A stretch of DNA of 64,000 nucleotides, taken from contig JACQXX010000040.1 in NCBI GenBank assembly GCA_016208495.1, positions 21,786 through 85,785 of the forward strand, read 5' to 3'. Each line of letters starts with the position of its first letter. Within the stretch, counting starts at the first letter, position 1. The DNA comes from Acidobacteriota bacterium (GTDB lineage Bacteria; Acidobacteriota; Blastocatellia; Chloracidobacteriales; Chloracidobacteriaceae). A model generated the notes under the pieces. It searched no databases and was not told where the DNA came from. It saw nothing but the letters and a program-made list of their open reading frames with translations. The translations under genes and the position numbers were made by a program. Below, piece by piece: positions 58,501 through 63,979 of the stretch.

Positions 58501-59602
58501 CCATCAGGAACTGGCTTTGATGGCTCAGGAACTGCCGCCGTTGAGGCAATTCGCATCACGAATGTCACCAGGACGGCAACTGGATGTCGCTGTCGAACGA
58601 GGGGCTGGGAAAGCAAATAAAGCACGCCAGGAAATTGGGTGTGGATTGAAGCTTTGTTTTGCAGCCGGAACGCCAGTTCAAACCCGTGATGGTCAGCGAA
58701 ACATCGAGGACCTGCGGATTGGTGATGAAGTGCTGAGTTACAACGAGCAGACCGGTCAGACCGAATACCAACCCATCACGGCACTGTATGCCCACCAAAA
58801 TGCGCTGGTGCTCAACATTACGGTGGAAGGCGAACCCGAACCGTTGAAAGTGACCCCGGAGCATCCCTTCCTGGCCCATCGCGTCAGAAATGACCTGTCG
58901 AGTGAAGACCCAGACCCCAACAGTCAACCCAAAGGAGAATGGATTGAAGCCGGGCATTTAAAGGTTGGCGACCAGCTCCGAACGGCAACCGGCACCTGGG
59001 CCACCATCACCGACATCAAAGCTGGAGGCTCAGTCAGGTGGGCGTACAATTTTGAGGTTGCTGGGAATCATAGTTACTTTGTTGGAGTACGGACGGTATT
59101 AACTCACAACCATTCCAAGCCTGGGTGTGCGCTACGATCAAGAGAGACCGAAATCTCAAGATCAATCCCAGAAGCTATTGATGATGCTGAAATTGTTGAC
59201 CCCTTAAAGTTAATCCTATACAGGATGGAAGATGCTCTATCACCACCACTAGCTGGACAACGGGGAACAGCTTTGAATCGAGCTTGGAAGCAAGAAGTAG
59301 AGTTAATCAAACTATCTGGAAGAGGAACACGACCTTGGTCAAAACGAGAAATAAAACGCATTGTAGCAGGAGACGAATTTACAGATTTGGGGTATACAGG
59401 TCATCATCTCAATAAGGTTAAGGATTATCCGAATTGGCAGGGGGATCCACGAAATATAGTGTGGGCTAGGCAAGGAACAGGAGAGGAACATATGCGAATT
59501 TGGCACGAGGGAGGGACAAGTGCAAGCCAACCTGAACATTACCTCATTGATCGCCAAGCAATGATAAACACTGTGAAAACAAAGCTGTTAAACCCAAGGT
59601 AG
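40535..59602 (+). CDS. Giant RHS/YD-repeat polymorphic toxin with Hint domain and HNH-like tip, 6355 aa
   Basis: Exported polymorphic toxin. A signal/anchor helix (about 24-47, FRQALICLLAGLLLVE) is followed by an IPT-like domain and two related beta-helix-like blocks (about 266-356 and 669-930). Eleven Ig-like repeats of about 93 aa come next (931-1949; PPTLTITSPANN type). ZU5-like, Big_5-like and LVIVD-like propeller parts reach about 3800. An RHS shell of dozens of YD repeats follows (about 4060-5756), closed by DPLLGRFIQEDS and NPLLYVDPTGM. A hydrophobic linker leads to a Hint domain (6036-6192): Cys in LCFAAGTPVQTRDG, VTPEHPF, and terminal LTHN. Hint domains can cleave themselves and free the tip. 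The tip (6193-6355) has GYTGHHLNKVKDYP, GDPRNI and EHMRIWHEGG, fitting an HNH nuclease. Start-site support is weak. Confidence 0.9.
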   Translation: MANFRCQPTRQKLGGAASFGLRFFRQALICLLAGLLLVEPNLLVFSTMSAATKNVTPLAPFVFTEVTPEPESATESEEAPAPASSNQAARPQFRRLPSGVSTTTDPLITSLDVAEPAPDAQEKLVTLHGFNFHPKSTVTLDGVAVESIFQTPETLTLLLPVDSTSPAAAKTGPLPRLIVVKQPNGKTATTTYWQKPEAPETAGLSLPGIADQSPILPKGLPGMPDLSLPGFKPGKQASQTPSRLFKPSFQPRMVAPDAVISRRAPVLEGGRISGALRVGEAKNFALGRGFEAGSDLYVTGIPAIDAGSGARYPATVDEGASKPTSGYRVTLQPGAKLGGKVHVRSEAIQIPKDFPTHLPQPIAKKPEAQENEQPATSAPKEQPEGSLGETALGAPPGTSPSSDSAPAGAGTVVAPPGPDDKGDGRTWGAKPPQATTLATSPRCINDPVPGKGTQPYSETGSTDLRDLSFTGTTEPFSLEPGVYSSLTVSQGTTVKLKAGSYTFSGNVVIAGDGRLECLGETTINIGGTLALSNGQMTAPNASRVTVNVLGKSVSIAGKSQLRAHLRAPYAVVKLTGGSQLRGLVFADQFVMHGGSVVAEGATKSDAQLIPNQEVAIAPVALTRPAEPKPPAPKNELPVDLSANPVLATAILNPMQSPTTTDAVISINAPTLNSGRIEGALRVFNGQSFHINGGLNLTGDLLVVGTPTIRLNGNASTGGIVDGSGSPNPSNYQVTLNGGVQIPGKIYRRTDPIALPSDIPTTVPAPTGNRTVNINNANDLANIGAWNTVRDLNVNGSNWVIDVPPGNYGTFTLNSGSRLNFTSGTYNFQGTLNLNGQALVVVTGATTITVGQAFNLNQGRIQPGMNTLSSQIRLNLLGPNLNVNGNSEIQGWVRGVNTEVTLNGNGTIRGQVITKKLSINGGTVTGTFAAPDTQPPTLTIASPVNNSFTASATITVSGTATDGGAGATGVATVKVNGVTATLDTGSGTWSLAGVALTEGPNTISVQAIDNAGNQVTQSVTVNRDSQPPTLTITTPVNNSATQAATVTVSGTATDQGSPAAGVTSVTVNGNAASLNTGTGAWSLANVPLVEGATTLTVRAVDAVGNQTTQVITVIRDTASPGVTTTSPVNNSFTASTTIEVSGTVTDPGAAPSGVVSVTVNGSPATLDVGSGTWSRTGVSLVEGSNVITVQATDAVGNQSSQTVTVIRDTQAPTLTITSPANNSTTQSETITVTGTVADPGTVPSGVASVTVNGVPAVINTSAGTWSAASIALVTGSNPLSVVAADTVGNQTTQTITVIRNDVQPDTTPPTLTVATPAPNFITQAATITVSGTATDPGTNASGVAQVRVNGIPATLNAATWTVSGVTLTEGQNTLIVVATDVAGNETTVTVTGLRDSQPPTLTVTSPANNAITRDATISVTGTFSDLGVNPSQVASITVNGTPAVLDAPTGTWTLASLSLTEGSNTIIVLAVDTAGNQTSQSLSVILDTQPPVVVIQNPVTGSATQATTITVNGTATDPGTTPSGIAQVKVNGMPASYSASDGTWSLAGVSLNEGSNTLTVLAVDVAGNQTEQMVTVIRDTQPPNLTVTSPAENSATQSATIIVSGTVSDPGSNPSGVASVTVNGIPAVLDTQAGTWSLSTVALVDGVNTLTIVATDAAGVQTTLTRTVIRDNQVPTVIITAPADNSITTEATITVTGTATDPGTGASGVDLVTVNGVQAVYTPADGNWTLTSVPLTVGPNTLTVQVFDRAGNTTLQTITVNRSTDNRAPQIIITTPLNHDSTFGTTATITGKAYDEGDVPSGIVEIKVNGQLATYDAATRTWIFTQLPLALGDNLIQAEARDEVGNVGRALIHLTRRPVTAPTISISTPTNNVLTASPSVTVTGIVTPGATDVPYTVTVNGTPVSLIGDSFNQTVTLTEGVNPITAVVTDGLNQTAQTSVTVNLDQTRPQLSVTGILESALPGSPLTISATATDASLVTSLSFYINGAPVTTLTAPPYQFSTLVPATAEAGQLVTISVSALDQAGLSTVVTQPIRVTAPGGVAGYAVDDSTGYALEGVTVTPSSEAPVTTTPDGNYSFVAQLPEGQVRLTRSGFTPVERAYLAGPTQGVTLFDARLTPLDSQSNSIGASGGTATGNGGRFQVTVPAGAVSTSTQFRVTSVSPQGLINLLPPGWSPVPGAVVDIRPTSGQSQLTFSPSAGLSISQTPGLTSATPVTLVQYDEASHQWTVLVPALQPGANGSLSASLPRSGQYAFVVADSGTTAPPTPVAGQPLPASLPGDASSLTVTTALTQASADPRVALIDPQAQAVITVSATSPTQLPSGTTVKAILEDTYTLLVENRTDLVERPRQDLVLYAYPAATPESPTTLGAMFVAKPVRTSYTIAELLAATVNVTVRTIQPLGGGLIGPAGGRVASGAAAQIEIPAGALPAAKPVFLQNLPLDLLGVELPAGFDCVGVVELNLSGAVLGSSATLTIPGPTGDTSRIVVAQVQPAGSQRGLNVVGRATQQPVGLQSTQSAPDVPAGISLPGVVESGRYAFIRVPQNFGYVTGTVTAGGTPASGVHVTTTGLPFGDVTGPDGMFTVPALAGEGENGTSQLNAASLVTDATGTAPVTLTTPNAVATVPVTIAPATLAVQTVTPAAGATEVPASTAISISFNKPINPATITGSSVFVASLDGNPVAATLTVQAGNRSVVLTPTTALAPATTYRVHITPGVKDGYGNALGTAVTTQFTTQAAVPPPARLSPDRIRVETPDADGFARVSAAAETVPSGYTIVVLNGVTGASASTTTTAAGFSTTVQAQVGDELTVIVRSPDGVEYQFTQAAYRKADGAFLVGPSGGTVTSDDGTIALVFDRDGIEGQIELKLIPRSGNDLPIDRGPDMPANLVPFGNGVEIQSKGNFTVKKEIHLSIAAPPGTEEGKRVAFVQTTTTLDENGQEVPAWRPVTTGVVKNGRYVTTSLPFVGLLLFESLVFVNSFLFVITPQTRIVYGKVLDKTPGTNQYRGVRNIECRLDSGGTGYNGRLVTKTNDDGVYALYDFSLAPAINLQVRARELLTSREAFATITPQLVYPEGYRASMTGFSIFRADPILPPISSLLNSPPALELRARTTTGTAETDAEEDPIVKFGVVATGTDVTFRVTSDSPLAFTDGRLTNGQTQIDRIQQWQETTESAEDGGIRYVYTQVARVTSEGSYTLQFIGGKDLTTLEKRAIVYLNFVVLSNVATRPSLPGPPRVLSVSPADKAQNVDSTSGIRVQFSEPVKNLKPGDTILLRDETSGDVVGGTILSGPQVVAPDTLASTIIYRPETGLLGGHTYTVTVTTNVTDTTNDRFDQVIDQSDPSEQPFTSTFTVFEGQVLTEQAGVTGPGTRVSVTWPYAGVIDAAVAVPRVSFYDLSDPTQPVKVSDFTFANQRAFDIALADNEDETYYRKPFTEGLEDPYSRIAAVTTFNPLQPDFPARLFIFNLDDPAKPKIAAIVSLYTPAGLLSTPITVKIHKRRAYIGNVAYRGVMVVDIQSAIFNYTLARDQRGWGGEGYDRQPIPEAAPQGNTFNASSKVQSVFFSTSILNSSSSPSLDMLDQVLVGKTFQETGNPVTSPRGAMAVTYVADPAGRQLVAIGWPNEYRGANGRIDTNLPEDDTISPPQQRHLIDDRVLAKVPLDPIGTPLQVRTVSQLQVGAGRKDVALIVGPDRLWVYDVTPPNGPTAVFEPTRLATKTLAELGITGFPFRLDVDGTLAYLSLGDRVAVVDFSDVTNLRRISVVEVNGNVQGLAASEGYIVTASSSSGPGGGQTADDQLKVSIIRPVAQIFIHGRSPEAEDVCSNPIILDRQTNDKQQDGVIYFQVFGREKAKAAQVKIFRRKVINGQPQEELLQTIDAELFDNASTRVTTGQAIWNQADDTRIDLSAQYFAEVVLDVATETEYTTTLREPIPFSYLINAYNPNLFARSKDGTLRADDLPSHAILLGGNAKLTLTIGSLKPLENKQAFVGRNIFGPVADPAFRKPDQDPQNWGEGLTAGRYELKLKAVMGNLTDEVSGILTVTNGGEGARQPGATVVGDVVLNSGNLALTHTDLMLKTRGMPLALTRSYNSLGSDSLGHFGYGWRHGYQVTLAYFPNRSPEPGEREGGYYTLIGGDGSGQQFYIADEKNGEIQAAAPYHGTLKRNDDGSFEYFTKAQVKYHFDGAIDAGLLRENQGTLAYLEDPSGNRTQLFYDAEGRLERVQDASEQRELVFAYEPSQVVYAASLPPLTGTNQQTVTCVKKKDFKTLGIRFSRTQQRTAWRITKAVLKVNGAETIEVVYGYDSNGNLQTVTRKKDDRGASDQMASTDLVWEYTSGVLDGAEVKLPHRITRVKTPNGHETAYEYNQSDPGAPVQRMAAPENVSFDYAYQFETTTGATINQVNVTDGRGNTTRYGFTATGSLARTTITAPSTAETGSPAETEIEYDEAGLKTKEVDPLGMVTRYVYDSRGNLTRRTTTPGPGAVTAQSLVEQIPAYNQKFNIPERVIDARGYETRYEIHPKHGKVTRITYPTGTTVAMTYDDRNGDLLTVTDAQGLTTTYGNYDACGNPRQMVQQLGSGKTYVTTLEYDDRSRLKRAESTAGPTMVYKYNSLDQMIEETVSDPTGIRGTSTTVSEYTPGGLLTQATRTDGGKTYQVTYVYDDVDRVKRAEENGTGLMGSPAYVQTYEYDAASNLTRYVDRRGVETVSEYNALNHRTRITVRGTAEAASRVTPVDSVTVVVADKIGNPVRMTDLYGQVTEFDYDGLHRMRRKRMVVEGASYTEELDYDANGNVTAERDRNNRETRSTYDPVNRMQTLTDAAGRTRTTTYDDQNGEVRVETAPQGLVQVVRRDGAGRVVFQELTGPDIPRATGTFDYTNSLTVREITETDPRGTVIRRKQSAFGDVAEISVTVSGQEEKTVMAYDAFGALTQMTDAEGRVTNLVTDVLGRVTQATYPGIAVSPGGVVETFVYDGAGNVTRHVDRRGVVGEMTYDQHNRVLDLKVGSLVMDRASYADLQKQETHTDANNHTTTTRFDGLRRPIRITDARNQTVELQYDGENLTGKRDRRGNWTYFQNYDGVDRVRVVRDREGKTSTAEYDDSQRLVRLRDRNGHTRTEFYDALGRLRKVEDEEGLIARYDYDPNGNQVGMMDGRSNRTGMVYDEANRVKRIEHPVVAGRSRQVEQFEYDRVGNVTAYFDGFGTAPRIRYRYNGLNQREEEERTNDQGTAEITRNVYFGDGRLKERTEPKGAAYRTQFEYNDQGSLRFVTDANTRQWEYRYDDAQNLKLMRDPLGREVQYQYDELDRLREVMQPQSQRTQYEYDENGNLKRVVNAKGEQIVTGYFPEDRVQDVQYLTAGGIAPDLGCVGEVFSYDGEGNLQGVREQVRLAGFGQIERRYGMSYDRRDRLVLEWRDSALEPPENPRRRQVEYGYDAVDNVTLVKDDGVTSITYRYDAQNWLEQATLANGVTVNYGWQPNGLVESVTYSNGMSRSFGYDRANRVKLVENRANGLSERFEYDYDLNGNRSAERRYREGTLLRALTFGYDLLDRMQTVTDGTRSISYSYDDVGNRLTETGTRLDGTTVSYTYRYDGANRLQDIQDGTGTVIASYGHDANGNITSITRGNESWSYDYDVREQMVKASRTVTQTESETEAGYYSYDFGKRRIGRNWDADGWTWSVYGQDSVVSEYDSTGSQQNRYEYASGMVVRGEQDGYYFSDAQGSVTFVAGTEPQVTRTEYDPWGVILSGARDGSTISYTGQWRDDQTGLMPLGNGERYYDPLLGRFIQEDSFAGMYTLPISLNRYIYGHDNPLLYVDPTGMAAEMAARGETHELFVHLSNQSGFWNQVGGWGGLALYEFVNTLTLGGVERGDRTGTAYARGEISGGEAAFQSVANISLSTIHLVASAATGGTSLLAEAGIFAGLTAVQQFGIENYEIAYEGRQSLSSLEEYVVNAAFAGGMTIGLGFVGRVANQARVMSQAKTIKEGVEVPHGMLDLLTGAAKKVVHQELALMAQELPPLRQFASRMSPGRQLDVAVERGAGKANKARQEIGCGLKLCFAAGTPVQTRDGQRNIEDLRIGDEVLSYNEQTGQTEYQPITALYAHQNALVLNITVEGEPEPLKVTPEHPFLAHRVRNDLSSEDPDPNSQPKGEWIEAGHLKVGDQLRTATGTWATITDIKAGGSVRWAYNFEVAGNHSYFVGVRTVLTHNHSKPGCALRSRETEISRSIPEAIDDAEIVDPLKLILYRMEDALSPPLAGQRGTALNRAWKQEVELIKLSGRGTRPWSKREIKRIVAGDEFTDLGYTGHHLNKVKDYPNWQGDPRNIVWARQGTGEEHMRIWHEGGTSASQPEHYLIDRQAMINTVKTKLLNPR
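59113..59602 (+). other. Toxin tip 1: HNH/Endo VII-like nuclease region
   Basis: The last 163 codons after the Hint His-Asn end. Base composition turns AT-rich exactly here (for example the ATA, AGA and TTA codons after 59140), unlike the GC-rich RHS shell. Residues WSKREIKRIVAGDEF precede the GHH motif, NI and the two closing His residues expected of a beta-beta-alpha metal nuclease. Family assignment below HNH level is uncertain. Confidence 0.65.
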
Positions 59603-59942
59603 AGAAAAAGAAGGTTTTGGCTTATGCTTAACCCGAGTATTGAATTGAAAAGATGAATAAGAGCTTCGTTCCCCAAATTTCGCCCCAAATACCGATCTCT
59701 TCCTCGGTTTTAGTCAGACCCAGATGGCTGATTGAGCCAGAACCAAAGGACAAAAAGGACCAGATGGAAGTCAGTTTGATAGGAGTGACCAGGAGATTGA
59801 GGTGAATGTTGATTCCAGTCACAGCTCAACCAGATTCCTGGTTGTGAGCGATGTCTCGGACTGGTCGGCCTGATCTTTCGGCAATGTGGTGATATTTTGG
59901 GCGAAATTTAGGTCATTAATGAAAACCAACTTTCAGGTGGAG
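59603..59942. other. Gap after toxin tip 1 without a gene
   Basis: The position directly behind a polymorphic toxin is where the immunity gene normally lies. No plus-strand frame of plausible size exists in these 340 bp. The stretch is AT-rich and may be debris of an earlier immunity gene or of insertion sequences. Confidence 0.55.
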
Positions 59943-60269
59943 GACATCCCAAGAGTAACAATACTGTGGCAGATAACTGAAATCTGTGTGTTTTTGGATG
60001 ATGTTTTGAAACGGCATCCACCCTGGGCAAACTAGCAGCATTCGCCGAATTTCAACCCAGAATTCACCGATGCCGAGGTACTGGCGATGGTTTTGCTGCA
60101 AAGTCTATTGCGAGTGGCGACTTTGAAAAAGACCTATGATCTGACTGCGGCCAACTACCTGGATGCCTTTCCCAAGATGGTGACCTATCCGCAACGGGTG
60201 CTGCAGATACATCAGTTGAGTGGAGTGATTGGCCATCTGCAGACTACCGCTATAGCAGTTCTTGAATGA
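59943..60269 (+). pseudogene. IS982-like transposase N-terminal remnant
   Basis: One frame reads LWQITEICVFLDDVLKRHPP, then a stop codon at 60033, then FNPEFTDAEVLAMVLLQSLL and FPKMVTYPQRVLQIHQLS. The TDAEVL block and the FPxxxxYxxxxxRxHxL pattern are those of the N-terminal region of IS982-family transposases. The catalytic DDE part is missing, and the frame ends at 60269, where the MITE-like element begins. It is a dead fragment. Confidence 0.65.
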
Positions 60270-60346
60270 AAAAATAACGGATATGCTCTGGAAGTCATTT
60301 GAATTCAAGGATCTTTTATACTTCGTTCATACGAGAACTGCTATAG
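60250..60346. mobile_element. MITE-like element, 97 bp
   Basis: CTATAGCAGTTCT (60250-60262) and its exact inverse AGAACTGCTATAG (60334-60346) form perfect 13-bp ends, and similarity continues inward (TTGAATGAA against TCGTATGAA). The interior is AT-rich and non-coding. The TA within the ends recalls elements of IS630/Tc1 type, which is only an inference. Confidence 0.6.
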
Positions 60347-60428
60347 TGAAGCAGGCATCCATTTATATCACCCAAGCAAAGAATTTCTAAGTTGCGGAGG
60401 TTGTACCAATTTGAAGGAGGACGACAAA

Positions 60429-60860
60429 ATGGCAATACTTAATGGAAATGTAAGCCTTATTTGTAGTCGTAAAGATGGTGAGAATATTCCATATTCTCAG
60501 TTTCTAGAACCATTGGGAATAGAACCAACAGACGAGATCTCAGAGACTGTAAGTGATAAAGGGAAATGGGCAAGCTCTTTCGTCACGTTCTTAGAATTTG
60601 ATCGATCAAATTTTAAAAATTGTGAGTATCCAGATGAAGAGATAGCCACAACACTTGAGAAAACTTTTTTTTATATCAGTCAATGGTTAGGAAAACGCTC
60701 ACCAAATATTTTTGCAAAATTTAGAGGGTCTGGATTTAAAATTACCTTATTGGTTTCCTTTTGGATTGATCAAGATCAATTAGATCTAGATGTTCCATCC
60801 AGTCTACTGCTGCAGTGCGGGCAAAGGGAAATAAAGCTACAGATAATAAGTAATGATTAA
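60429..60860 (+). CDS. DUF4279-like protein, probable immunity protein
   Basis: Small soluble protein of 143 aa. The start is ATG at 60429, with GGAGG 8 bases upstream; an in-frame TTG at 60411 is less likely. The pattern FLEPLGIEPTDEISETVSDKG, then FFYISQWLG and LLVSFWIDQDQLDLDVPSSL, resembles DUF4279 proteins, which often lie next to RHS-type toxins. Its strongly AT-rich composition matches the toxin tips, not the RHS shell. It sits between the first toxin gene and the orphan RHS copy, the place of an immunity gene. Which nuclease it would bind is unknown, since 826 bp with mobile-element debris separate it from tip 1. Confidence 0.6.
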   Translation: MAILNGNVSLICSRKDGENIPYSQFLEPLGIEPTDEISETVSDKGKWASSFVTFLEFDRSNFKNCEYPDEEIATTLEKTFFYISQWLGKRSPNIFAKFRGSGFKITLLVSFWIDQDQLDLDVPSSLLLQCGQREIKLQIISND

Positions 60861-60874
60861 CAGACCAAATCTAC

Positions 60875-63868
60875 GGCAATCTGAAGCGGGTGGTCGACGC
60901 CAAAGGCGAACAGATTGTGACAAGTTATTTCCCGGAAGACCGGGTGCAGGATGTGCAGTACCTGACAGCGGGAGGAATTGCGCCTGATCTGGGCTGTGTC
61001 GGGGAAGTGTTGAGTTATGACGGAGAAGGTAACCTGCAGGGCGTGCGGGAGCAGGTCCGACTGGCGGGGTTTGGACAGGTCGAACGGCGCTATGGAATGA
61101 GCTATGACCGGCGGGACCGGCTGGTGGTGGAGTGGCGAGACTCGGCGCTGGAACCACCCGAGAACCCACGGCGGCGGCAGGTGGCGTACGGCTACGATGC
61201 GGCGGACAACGTGACGCTGGTCAAGGATGACGGGGTAACCTCGGTCACCTATCGGTATGATGAACAAAACTGGCTGGAACAAGCCACGCTGGCCAATGGG
61301 GTGACGGTCAATTACGGCTGGCAACCCAACGGGTTGGTGGAATCGGTGACCTACAGCAACGGGATGAGCCGAAGCTTTGGGTACGACCAGGCGAATCGGG
61401 TGAAACTGGTCGAGAACCGGGCGAATGGGTTGAGCGAACGGTTTGAGTATGACTACGACCTGAACGGCAACCGGAGCACAGAACGGAGGTATCGGGAAGG
61501 GACATTGCTGCGAGCACTGACCTTTGGCTACGACCTGCTGGACCGGATGCAGACGGTGACGGATGGAACCCGATCCATCAGTTACAGTTATGATGATGTT
61601 GGCAACCGGTTGACGGAGACGGGAACCCGGCTGGATGGAACAACGGTCAGTTATACCTATCGCTATGATGGAGCGAACCGGCTGCAGGACATCCAGGATG
61701 GAACGGGAACAGTGATCGCAAGTTACGGTCACGACGCCAACGGAAACATCACCTCCATCACGCGCGGAAACGAAAGCTGGAGTTACGACTACGACGTCCG
61801 GGAACAGATGGTCAAAGCCAGCCGGACAGTGACCCAGACCCAGCCTGAAACCGAAGCCGGGTATTACAGCTATGATTTCGGAAAACGGAGAGTCGGACGC
61901 AAGTGGGACGCTGACGGCTGGACGTGGTCGGTGTATGGCCAGGACAGCGTAGTTTCAGAGTACGACTCCACTGGAAATCAGCAAAACCGGTATGAATACG
62001 CCGGAGGAACAGTTGTCCGGGGCGAGCAGGATGGATACTACTTCAGCGATGCCCAGGGTTCGGTGACCTTTGTCGCCGGGACAGAACCGCAAGTCACCCG
62101 AACGGAATATGATCCGTGGGGAGTGATCCTGTCGGGAGCAAGAGACGGAAGCACGATCAGCTACACCGGCCAGTGGCGGGATGACCAGACCGGGTTGATG
62201 CCGCTTGGCAACGGAGAGCGGTACTACGATCCGTTGTTGGGCAGATTCATCCAGGAAGACAGCTTTGCCGGGATGTACACGCTCCCGCAAAGCCTGAATC
62301 GCTACATTTATGGTCACGATAATCCGCTCTTGTATGTTGATCCGACTGGAATGGCGGCTGAAATGGCGGCTCGCGGGGAAACTCACGAATTGTTCGTCCA
62401 TTTGAGCAACCAGTCGGGGTTCTGGAATCAGGTTGGCGGATGGGGTGGACTGACGCTTTATGAAGTTGCCAATACCATTACCTTGGGAGCTGTTGAACGC
62501 GAGGACCGGACCTGGACCGCTTTTGGAAGTGGGAAAATCAGTGGTGGCGAAGCGGTTTTCCGGTCAGTCGCCAATATTTCCCTCAGCACCGTTCATTTGG
62601 TTGCCGCCGCTGCCACTGGTGGTACCTCCCTCCTGGCCGAAGCGGGGATCTTTGCCGGGTTGACGGCGGTTCAACAGTTCGGCATTGAAAACTATGAAAT
62701 CGCCTATGAAGGCCGCCAATCGCTCTCATCCCTGCAGGATTATGTGGTCAATGCAGCTTTTGCCGGGGGAATGACGATTGGGTTGGGGTTTGTTGGCCGG
62801 GTCGCGAACCAGGCGCGAGTGATGTCGCAAGCCAAAACCATCAAGGAAGGGGTTGAAGTTCCGCACGGGATGCTGGATCTTTTAACTGGTGCAGCCAAAA
62901 AAGTGGTCCATCAGGAACTGGCTTTGATGGCCCAGGAACTGCAGCCGTTGAGGCAATTCGCATCACGAATGTCACCGGGACGGCAACTGGATATCGCCGT
63001 CGAAGGAGGGGCTGGGAAAGCAAATAAAGCACGCCGGGAAATTGGGTGTGGATTGAAGCTTTGTTTTGCAGCCGGAACACCAGTCCAAACCCGAGATGGT
63101 CAGAGGAATATCGAAGATCTGCGGGTTGGGGACGAAGTGCTGAGCTACAACGAGCAGACCGGTCAGACCGAATACCAACCCATCACGGCACTGTATGCCC
63201 ACCAAAATGCCCTGGTGCTGAATGTCACCGTGGAAGGCGAACCCGAACCGTTGAAAGTGACCCCGGAGCATCCGTTCCTGGCCTATCGTGCCCGGAACGA
63301 TCTATCGAGTGAAGAATCAGACCCCGACAGTCAATCCAACGGGGAATGGATTGAAGCTGGACATTTGAAAGTTGGCGACCAGCTCCGAATCGCAACCGGC
63401 ACCTGGGCCACAATCACCGACATCAAGGCTGGAGGCTCAGTCGAGTGGGCGTATAACTTTGAGGTTGCTGGGAATCACACTTATTTTGTTGGACGGTTAG
63501 CAGTAATTGCACATAATTCTGGTGAAGAGTGTGATGATATAGTAGCTGAAATTTTGAAACCTGGTACTCCAGAACACAAGGCTCAACGCTGGAAAGATTA
63601 TCAGGAAAGAATGAAAAACAATCAAAAAGCCCTAAGTTATGAAAAGTGGAGCAATGTTTATGATGCAAACATGAAAAATGCAACTATCCCTTTGCAAAGA
63701 GAAGTGGAATATCGAACTGCTTTTTCTGGGAAAAATAAAATGCTAAATACTCCGCACGGGCAAAGGCAAATTGATATTTACGTGGAAGAAGATAAATACC
63801 TTGGTCAACTAAAAACTGGGTATGAATACCTTAATGAAGCACTAAAGGGCTCCCCATTGTCTAAGTGA
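60875..63868 (+). pseudogene. Orphan RHS C-terminal cassette with Hint domain and alternative toxin tip
   Basis: Second copy of the last third of the RHS gene. Similarity to 56470-59110 begins abruptly at GNLKRVV, 15 bp after the immunity gene stop, with no ATG and no ribosome-binding site; the frame has only an internal GTG at 60890. It keeps YD repeats, the shell end DPLLGRFIQEDS, the linker and a complete Hint domain (LCFAAGTPV, VTPEHPF, IAHN). The tip after 63515 is unrelated to tip 1: about 115 aa with TPHGQRQIDIYVEED, then LGQLKTGYEYLNEALKG. The D-x(n)-QxK arrangement suggests a PD-(D/E)XK-type nuclease with Gln for Glu. It ends early (SPLSK), so it may be truncated. It is probably a silent cassette that is expressed only after recombination into the long gene. 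Confidence 0.8.
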
Positions 63869-63950
63869 GTTAGCAAAAGTTATTTGAAAAATAGCGAATG
63901 AGAGTTAAGCTCGACGGATGAGAAAAGCGAGGAGTCCATCAGAACTGGGG

Positions 63951-63979
63951 TTGAGTCGGCACGATGAGCGACGACTCAA
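63951..63979. other. Hairpin near the right window edge
   Basis: TTGAGTCG (63951-63958) pairs with CGACTCAA (63972-63979) around 13 bases and is followed by an A-run. On the minus strand this gives a stem preceded by T, not followed by it, so it is not a clear terminator in either direction. It might be the end of a mobile element. The 132 bp after the orphan cassette hold no gene. Confidence 0.3.

Noticed and set aside
59845..59870. 17-base similarity to the end of the sensor kinase gene near 19300
   Set aside because: Too short and isolated to distinguish from chance.
60890..63868. Orphan RHS cassette as an independently expressed gene from GTG 60890
   Set aside because: No ribosome-binding site, no signal peptide and an abrupt start in mid-repeat; treated as a silent cassette.
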